This document shows, piece after piece, positions 52,290 to 57,609 of a DNA stretch of 57,609 nt. The DNA is from Gammaproteobacteria bacterium (GTDB lineage: Bacteria > Pseudomonadota > Gammaproteobacteria > Steroidobacterales > Woeseiaceae): assembly GCA_029884165.1 (NCBI GenBank), contig JAOUIH010000014.1, positions 1 to 57,609 on the forward strand, written 5' to 3'. Below the pieces are notes generated by a model. It saw nothing but the letters and a program-made list of their open reading frames with translations, was not told the DNA's origin and searched no databases. Each line of letters begins with the position of its first letter. The stretch's first letter is position 1. Both the position numbers and the translations under genes were made by a program.

Positions 52290-53270
52290 TCAGAGCGATT
52301 GCCGTTGTCCACGACTCATCAGGATGAGGAACAGGGGAACGCCGATAGCCGCCGTCAGTGCGCCCACCGGTAGCTGACGCGGCGCAAGCATCGTTCGGGC
52401 CAGCGTATCGGCAATGACCAGCAGCGATCCGCCCGCGAGGGCCGCCGCCGGCACGACGACGCGATGCTTGCTGCCGGCCACGAGGCGGACGACGTGGGGG
52501 ACGACGAGACCGATGAACCCGATGACCCCGACGGCGGTCACCGACACGGCGACAGCCAGGGCGGTCACCGCAAAAATCGCGAGCCGCGCCCCGCCGACCG
52601 GCAGGCCCAGTATCGCCGCCTGCAGCTCGCCTCGCGCCAGCACGTCGAGGTGCCGTGCCCCCAGCATTGCGCCAATGCTGATCACGGCGAGCAGGACCAG
52701 CAAGTGCGCCGGCGCATACGCGAAGGCGAGGTCGCCCATCAGCCAGAAGAGCATGCCGCGGAGGTTCTGCTCTGGGCTCAGTGCCAACAGCAGCGTCGTC
52801 GCGGCGCTGAACCCGGCCGCGAGGACCACGCCGGTCAGCAGCAGACGGGCCGGCGTCCAGCTGCCGGTGCCGCGCGCGACGGTGAATACCAGCAACGTGG
52901 CACCCATTGCCCCGGCAAAGGCCAGCGCGTCGACGCCGACGGCGCCGATACCCAGCATCATGCCGATCAACGCGGCCACCGCGGCGCCGCCCGACGTACC
53001 GAGGATATACGGCTCGGCCAGGGGATTGCGCAGCAGTACCTGCATCAGCACACCGGCCACCGCCAGCAACCCTCCGACCGCGAAGGCGGTCAGCGCGCGC
53101 GGCAGGCGGAGGTCGAGAACCAGGGCCTGTACGTTGGGGGGAGCGACGCCCAGGAGCGACTGCCACGCCTCGCGTGCCGAGATATCTGCGCTGCCGCTGA
53201 CCAGGGCTGAGCCGAGGACGGCGAGCGCGAGCAACGAGAGCGAGGTGAACAGAGCGGCCTGGCGGTTCAT
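52290..53270 (-). CDS. btuC: BtuC/FecD-type ABC permease
   Basis: A 326-residue inner-membrane permease with about ten hydrophobic helices. Family marks are LDLRLPRALTAFAVGGLLAV, LRNPLAEPYILGTSGGAAVA and VIGFIGLVVPHVVRLVAG, the usual FecCD/BtuC signature. It could carry cobalamin or a ferric siderophore. The BtuD-type ATPase at 38.3-39.1 kb lies in the same orientation but 13 kb away; no ATPase is adjacent. The name is by family and regional context only. Confidence 0.8.
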   Translation of the reverse strand: MNRQAALFTSLSLLALAVLGSALVSGSADISAREAWQSLLGVAPPNVQALVLDLRLPRALTAFAVGGLLAVAGVLMQVLLRNPLAEPYILGTSGGAAVAALIGMMLGIGAVGVDALAFAGAMGATLLVFTVARGTGSWTPARLLLTGVVLAAGFSAATTLLLALSPEQNLRGMLFWLMGDLAFAYAPAHLLVLLAVISIGAMLGARHLDVLARGELQAAILGLPVGGARLAIFAVTALAVAVSVTAVGVIGFIGLVVPHVVRLVAGSKHRVVVPAAALAGGSLLVIADTLARTMLAPRQLPVGALTAAIGVPLFLILMSRGQRQSL

Positions 53271-53325
53271 AAAGTGTTGGTCAGCGTAGCGTCCGGGTTA
53301 CCGCTGCGGCCCCGGCAGGGCGGCA

Positions 53326-53353
53326 TTGAGGATTGCTTCCTTGCCACTATATA
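53326..53353 (+). promoter_or_regulatory. Sigma-70 promoter of rppH
   Basis: TTGAGG (53326-53331) and TATATA (53348-53353) are 16 nt apart and lie about 30 nt before the rppH ATG. The hexamers match four of six bases each. No other promoter is evident in this gap. Confidence 0.45.
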
Positions 53354-53381
53354 GGATTCGTGCAAAATCATTGCGACGCGT

Positions 53382-54002
53382 ATGAGTACCGAGAACATTG
53401 ACCCAGAAGGCTACCGCGCCAACGTCGGCATTATACTGGCCAATGACGAAGGCCAGCTGCTGCTCGCCGGGCGCGTCGGCAACAAGGGCTGGCAGTTTCC
53501 GCAGGGAGGCATGCACCCGAACGAGAGCCCGGAAGAGGCCATGTTCCGCGAGCTCTACGAAGAGATCGGTCTCGAGGCCTCGCAGGTCGAGATTCTAGGG
53601 TGTACCGACGACTGGCTGCGCTACCGCCTGCCCGACAAGTTCGTGCGGCGCGGCAGCATGCCGCTTTGCATCGGCCAGAAGCAGCTTTGGTTCATGCTGC
53701 GATTCCTCGGCGACGATGAACAGGTTCGCCTTGACTGCTCCGACGACCCGGAATTCGATCGCTGGCGGTGGGTCGATTTCTGGCGCCCGGTCAACGACGT
53801 GATCTACTTCAAGCGACGGGTCTATGCTCGCGCACTGCACGAACTCGGTCCTCACGTGTATCCCGAGGGCCTGCCGCCGCGGCCGCGCTGGTGGCCGAAG
53901 CGGTGGAAGGCGGTGTTCGACAAGGATATTGAACGCGCTAGAAGGGTTTCAGCACGGCCAGGCCCACAATCAGCAGCAGAAAGAGTGCCGGAATCTCATT
54001 GA
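53382..54002 (+). CDS. rppH: RNA 5'-pyrophosphohydrolase RppH
   Basis: A 206-residue Nudix hydrolase that converts 5'-triphosphate mRNA ends to monophosphate to start RNase E decay. The Nudix box is [22 protein letters not shown], visible as [14 protein letters not shown] then RELYEEIG. Other family marks are [20 protein letters not shown] and [12 protein letters not shown]. coli RppH has 176 residues; here the last ~20 residues run through the 3' end of the convergent hemJ-like gene, a 65-nt overlap, which suggests loss of an earlier stop. Confidence 0.94.
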   Translation: MSTENIDPEGYRANVGIILANDEGQLLLAGRVGNKGWQFPQGGMHPNESPEEAMFRELYEEIGLEASQVEILGCTDDWLRYRLPDKFVRRGSMPLCIGQKQLWFMLRFLGDDEQVRLDCSDDPEFDRWRWVDFWRPVNDVIYFKRRVYARALHELGPHVYPEGLPPRPRWWPKRWKAVFDKDIERARRVSARPGPQSAAERVPESH

Positions 54003-54366
54003 ACCAGCGCAGGCCGCGCGTGTCCTTGTTCGAATAGCCGGCCTCCAGTTTGCCTATCCAGGTCCTGCAACGCAGGTGAAAAGCCGCCAGCGCAACAAGC
54101 AGAATCAGCTTGACCCGGAACCAGCCGATAGACAGCAGGGCGCTGTTTGCGGCGATGAGCAACAGGCCGAAAACAAGGGTGAGGACTGCGCCGATCGTCA
54201 TGATTGCGTACAGCCGCCGCTCCATTAGCGTAAAGCGCGATCGGCCTTCCGGGTCGTCAGCCTCTGAGTGGTAGATGAACAGGCGCGGCAAATAGAACAG
54301 ACCGGCGAACCAGGTGACCATGAAGGCGATGTGTCCTGCCTTGAACCAGAGATAATATGCGTACAC
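53938..54366 (-). CDS. hemJ: HemJ/CopD family membrane protein
   Basis: A 142-residue integral membrane protein with about four helices. The start ([23 protein letters not shown], shown in part) and the segment [12 protein letters not shown], plus [12 protein letters not shown] at the end, match the HemJ/UPF0093 family. That family includes protoporphyrinogen IX oxidase of haem synthesis (HemJ). The conserved His in KAGHI and the Lys in RVKLIL are present. Its 3' end overlaps rppH by 65 nt on the opposite strand. Confidence 0.87.
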   Translation of the reverse strand: MYAYYLWFKAGHIAFMVTWFAGLFYLPRLFIYHSEADDPEGRSRFTLMERRLYAIMTIGAVLTLVFGLLLIAANSALLSIGWFRVKLILLVALAAFHLRCRTWIGKLEAGYSNKDTRGLRWFNEIPALFLLLIVGLAVLKPF

Positions 54367-54509
54367 GTCGAATCCCCGTTTTTCTCTTCAGCATCCGGCC
54401 CGCCCGCAGACTGCGCGGCTTATGCCCAATTCCGTGACCTGCCGCACTTCTGTTTGCCGGAACCACCGCGTACCATACCCTTTTTCGACATAATCGAGGT
54501 ATCCCGGCT

Positions 54510-55226
54510 TTGTCTGCGCGCAGGCCCGCATATATAAGTGGCATTCCAGTCTGGCTGCTCCGCGCAGCGGTCGCCATCGCCGTCGTCGTTTGCGTCTACC
54601 TGGCTTTCGAGTTCGGGCGAATCCAGTCCGGTTACAACATTGCCGACTCGATCGCCGAGGAAAGGGACTTCCGGGAGGTCATCGACGCGCTCGAACGGCA
54701 GATCGCCAACCTGCAGCAGGAAATTGCAACGCTGGAAACCCATCGAGAGATCGAGCGCGCCGCCTACAAGGATGTCGAGGCGAACCTGGTCGAGCTGCAG
54801 CGCAAGATCCAGGAACAGCGCGATGCGATAGCGTTCTATCGAGGCATCGTGGCTCCGGAGGACGGCGAACGCGGATTGCGGGTACAGGACTTCAGGCTAT
54901 CCCGGGGGAGCGACGAGCGCTCGTACAATATTCGCCTCGTGCTGGTACAGGCGATTCAGAATGACCGGACGGTCAACGGCGACGTGGCGCTGACACTGGA
55001 GGGCGAGCAAAGCGGGTCGGCCGCCAGCTACAGCTTCGACCAGCTGGCACCCCCAGACCAGGATTCGGGCTGGCCGTTCTCGTTCAGGTATTTTCAGGAT
55101 TTCAACCGGCAGTTGATTCTGCCGGACGGGTTCACGCCGGAAAGGGTGAACATCGAGGTGCGCTCGCGAACCAAGTCGGTCGCAGGCGTCGAGCAAAGTT
55201 TTCTCTGGCAGGTCGGCCGGAGCTGA
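54510..55226 (+). CDS. DUF6776-like membrane coiled-coil protein
   Basis: A 238-residue protein with one membrane helix (about residues 14-36), a coiled coil (about 50-110, EERDFREVIDALERQIANL) and a C-terminal beta-rich domain (about 120-235: RDAIAFYRGIVAPEDG, RLVLVQAIQNDRTVNGDVAL). The pattern fits the DUF6776 family of small membrane proteins in gammaproteobacteria. Function is unknown. The start is a TTG with GAGGT about 9 nt upstream. It lies 16 nt upstream of the bactofilin gene, in one likely operon. Confidence 0.7.
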   Translation: MSARRPAYISGIPVWLLRAAVAIAVVVCVYLAFEFGRIQSGYNIADSIAEERDFREVIDALERQIANLQQEIATLETHREIERAAYKDVEANLVELQRKIQEQRDAIAFYRGIVAPEDGERGLRVQDFRLSRGSDERSYNIRLVLVQAIQNDRTVNGDVALTLEGEQSGSAASYSFDQLAPPDQDSGWPFSFRYFQDFNRQLILPDGFTPERVNIEVRSRTKSVAGVEQSFLWQVGRS

Positions 55227-55242
55227 AGGATCTGGAGGCTAT

Positions 55243-55671
55243 ATGTTTGGGCGCAAGAAACGCCGCCACAGCGTAATCGACACGTTGGTCGGCATGAACT
55301 CGAAGGTCAACGGCGACCTGTATTTTTCCGGCGGCTGTCACGTTGACGGGACCGTAAAGGGCAATGTCACTGCCGATGCCGACAGCAATTCGGCTTTGTC
55401 GATCGCCGAGGAGGGTACCGTCGAAGGCAGCGTCAACGTGCCCTACGTGCTGCTGAACGGCATAGTCCGGGGCGATGTGGTTGCGAGCCAGCGGGTTGAA
55501 CTCGGTCCGACCGCGCGTGTCATAGGAAACGTCTATTACAACCTGATCGAGATGGCCATAGGGGCCGAGATAAACGGCAAGCTTGTGCACCAGCCGCAGG
55601 GTCAGGTACCATTGCTCGAGCAGTCGAAACGGCCAGCCGAGCCTGCCGAGGCGGCAGCCGGCACCACCTGA
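55243..55671 (+). CDS. Bactofilin (polymer-forming cytoskeletal protein)
   Basis: A 142-residue bactofilin with a short basic N-terminus ([17 protein letters not shown]) and a beta-helix of repeats ([52 protein letters not shown]). Bactofilins form filaments for cell shape or envelope organisation. It is followed by erpA and preceded by the DUF6776-like gene. A purine-rich GGAGG lies before the ATG. Confidence 0.93.
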   Translation: MFGRKKRRHSVIDTLVGMNSKVNGDLYFSGGCHVDGTVKGNVTADADSNSALSIAEEGTVEGSVNVPYVLLNGIVRGDVVASQRVELGPTARVIGNVYYNLIEMAIGAEINGKLVHQPQGQVPLLEQSKRPAEPAEAAAGTT

Positions 55672-55688
55672 AAACGGTAAGCAGACAT

Positions 55689-56066
55689 ATGTCAACCAGT
55701 AGCGAACACATCCCCGTCATCGGTTCCGCAGGCGCGCCGCCTCCCATCGTCTTCACGGATGCGGCAGCCGACAAGGTCGGCGAACTGATCAGGGAAGAGG
55801 ACAATCCCGAACTGATGCTGCGCGTCTTTGTATCCGGCGGCGGCTGCTCGGGTTTCCAGTACGGATTCACCTTCGACGACAAGATCGAGGATGGGGACAG
55901 CAAGGTGATCAATCGTGGCGTCACGTTGGTCGTCGACCCGATGAGTGTCCAGTACCTGATGGGCGCAGAGATCGATTACAAGGAAGACCTGCAGGGCGCC
56001 CAGTTCGTGATTCGAAACCCGAACGCCACGACTACCTGCGGCTGCGGCTCCTCGTTCTCTGTCTAG
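55689..56066 (+). CDS. erpA: Iron-sulfur cluster insertion protein ErpA
   Basis: A 125-residue A-type carrier that delivers [Fe-S] clusters to targets such as IspG/IspH. The three conserved Cys are in [18 protein letters not shown] and [12 protein letters not shown]. The N-terminus (about 1-18) is an unusual leader before the family core ([16 protein letters not shown]). It lies 17 nt after the bactofilin gene and upstream of ppx. Confidence 0.95.
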   Translation: MSTSSEHIPVIGSAGAPPPIVFTDAAADKVGELIREEDNPELMLRVFVSGGGCSGFQYGFTFDDKIEDGDSKVINRGVTLVVDPMSVQYLMGAEIDYKEDLQGAQFVIRNPNATTTCGCGSSFSV

Positions 56067-56097
56067 GCGCCGGTCGCCCAGGCGCTCGCAGGGACCG

Positions 56098-57609
56098 ACG
56101 GACGCGCCGCAAGCCAACGCCCCGGAATCCGCCCCGGCGCGCGTCCCGACTGGCGCTGCGCCGTCGGTACTTGCAGCCGTCGACCTGGGTTCTAACAGCT
56201 TTCACATGATCGTCGGCGAGCTGCGCCACGGTCAGCTCACGATTATCGATCGCCTCAAGGAAACCGTCCGCCTGTCCGAAGGGCTCGACACGGCCGGCAC
56301 GCTGATCGCACCGGCCAGGCAGCGGGCACTCGATTGCCTGTCACGCTTCGGCGAACGTCTCCGCGACATGCACGCGTCAAATGTTCGGGCAGCCGGTACC
56401 AGCACGCTGCGACGCGCGAAAGACGCCGCGGATTTTTGCAAGGCCGCTGAGCAGGCGCTCGGGCACCCGATCGAGATAATCTCCGGGCTCGAGGAGGCGC
56501 GCCTGATCTACGGCGGTGTCACCCACAGCATGCCCCTGCATGACGGCCAACGGCTCGTCATAGACATCGGCGGCGGCAGCACGGAACTCATCATGGGGCA
56601 GGGGGATCGGCCGAGGGCGCTCGAGAGCCTGCACATGGGCTGCGTCCTGATGACGGAGCGGCACTTTCCGGGCGGCAGGATAAGCAAGGCGAATTTCGAC
56701 TCGGCGCGAATGGCGGTCAGGCTGAAGATGCGACCGGTCAAGGCGTTCTTCCGGGACTCCCCGGAAACCGAAGCCGTGGGTACGTCCGGCACGATACTGG
56801 CCACCGCCGCGGTTGCGCGCGCTCTCGGGATCGTCGAGACGGACCTGACGCCGGAGGCGGTGGAGGCGCTGATCGAGCGGGTCACAGTCTTCGAGCACGT
56901 GGATGCCCTCAACCTCCCGGGTCTGCCGGAGAGGCGCGGGCAGGTATGGCCGGGCGGGCTCGCGATCCTTGCCGAATTGATGCACGTCTTGCGAGTCGAC
57001 CGGCTAAAGACGTCGGACGGGGCGCTGCGCGAGGGGCTGCTTTACGACCTGATCGGGCGGTTGCAGCACCGCGATGCGCGCGAGCGGAGCGTGTCTGCGC
57101 TGGCGCGCCGATTCAACGTCGACAGGGCACAGGCGAAACGGGTCAGCGGCACCGGGCGGAGGCTACTGGCACAATGCGCGGTGTCCTGGGAGCTTACCTC
57201 GCCGCTTGCTGCGGACATGCTCGACTGGGCTGCCCGTCTGCACGAAATCGGACTCGATATTTCGCACGACGGCTTTCAGCGTCACGGCGCGTACATCGCC
57301 GAGCATGCCGATCTGCCCGGCTTTCCGCGCTCGGAGCAGCTGCTGCTCGCTTTTCTGATTGCCAGCCAGCGCCGGGAGATAGACCGGGGATTCTGCGACA
57401 GGCTGCCTGCAGGGTGGCGGCCCAAGGCGCTGCGTCTGGCGATCCTGCTGCGGCTTGCCGTGCTTCTGAACCGGAGCCGAACGAAGATCGAAGTGCCCAA
57501 CGTAAAGATGACCCCTGGCGAGGAGTCGCTCGAGCTCATTTTCGCGCCGGGCTGGCTGGCCGAAAACCCGCTGACGGTCGCGGACCTGGACCGCGAGGCG
57601 CAGTATCTC
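56098..57609 (+). CDS. ppx: Ppx/GppA exopolyphosphatase-family protein (3' end outside window)
   Basis: About 500 residues of a Ppx/GppA phosphatase that degrades polyphosphate or pppGpp. Motifs are LAAVDLGSNSFHMIV, RAAGTSTLRRAKDA, IEIISGLEEARLIYGGV and VIDIGGGSTELIMGQG. The frame is open from 56011 but contains no ATG, GTG or TTG before the first phosphate motif; the first ATG (56206) would remove it. Non-standard starts in frame are CTG (56059) and ACG (56098, with AGGGA just upstream), so the left boundary here is arbitrary. The right end continues beyond the window, close to the expected C-terminus. Confidence 0.85.

Overview
The window reads as a contiguous chromosomal stretch of a GC-rich, free-living gammaproteobacterium. 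Supporting gene pairings are yggS-proC-yggT-yggU beside pilT/pilU, gshB divergent from pilGHIJ-chpA-chpC, yqgE-ruvX-pyrB downstream of gshB and tonB, ampD-ampE, and bactofilin-erpA-ppx. I cannot name a genus; a Woeseiales/Xanthomonadales/Chromatiales-like lineage is a guess from these neighbourhoods. I saw no tRNA, rRNA, insertion sequence, prophage or CRISPR array. Almost all of the window is tightly packed single-copy housekeeping and accessory genes.

Layout. 0-5.5 kb: an OmpA-like protein (cut by the left edge), a membrane coiled-coil/HhH protein, a CPA-type cation/proton antiporter with a TrkA-N domain, an alpha/beta hydrolase, an HU-like protein and a DUF4426 lipoprotein. 5.6-11.4 kb: yggU-yggT-proC-yggS on the minus strand, divergent from three consecutive type IV pilus retraction ATPases (pilT, pilU and a third paralogue). 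11.5-15.3 kb: a GST, a serine-hydrolase pseudogene, a SIMPL protein and a cytochrome P460-like haem protein. 15.3-21.2 kb: one minus-strand operon gshB-apbE-tonB-yqgE-ruvX-pyrB-pyrK-like. 21.5-30.9 kb: the Chp/Pil chemosensory operon that controls twitching and cAMP signalling in relatives, with a very large hybrid kinase. 30.9-39.1 kb: rsmE, ampDE, and a cobalamin set (btuF, a cob(I)alamin adenosyltransferase, btuB under a cobalamin riboswitch, a BtuD-type ATPase) interspersed with cysQ and an ArsN2-like acetyltransferase. 39.1-52.3 kb: an accessory-looking block (zincin protease, amidase lipoprotein, exported methyltransferase-fold lipoprotein, degenerate amidohydrolase, CPxCG protein, pdxH, GGT family, frmA, tyrA, diguanylate cyclase, iron-type binding lipoprotein). 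52.3-57.6 kb: a BtuC/FecD permease, rppH, hemJ-like, a DUF6776-like protein, bactofilin, erpA and a Ppx/GppA phosphatase cut by the right edge.

Functional themes are surface motility (pilT/U paralogues plus Chp), cobalamin acquisition and adenosylation, and glutathione/redox handling (gshB, frmA, GST, apbE).

The most unusual item is in the AT-rich gap at 42.66-43.17 kb. It carries a near-consensus sigma-54 promoter, a closed complementary stem enclosing AAC-repeat (Hfq-type) loops, no start ATG, and a strong Rho-independent terminator with a run of eight T. Together these look like an undescribed sigma-54-dependent small RNA. Other points of interest are a serine hydrolase that has lost both its nucleophile and its frame, an amidohydrolase lacking its metal ligands, a Ppx/GppA frame with no usual start codon, and a btuC/btuD pair that appears to have been split by about 13 kb.
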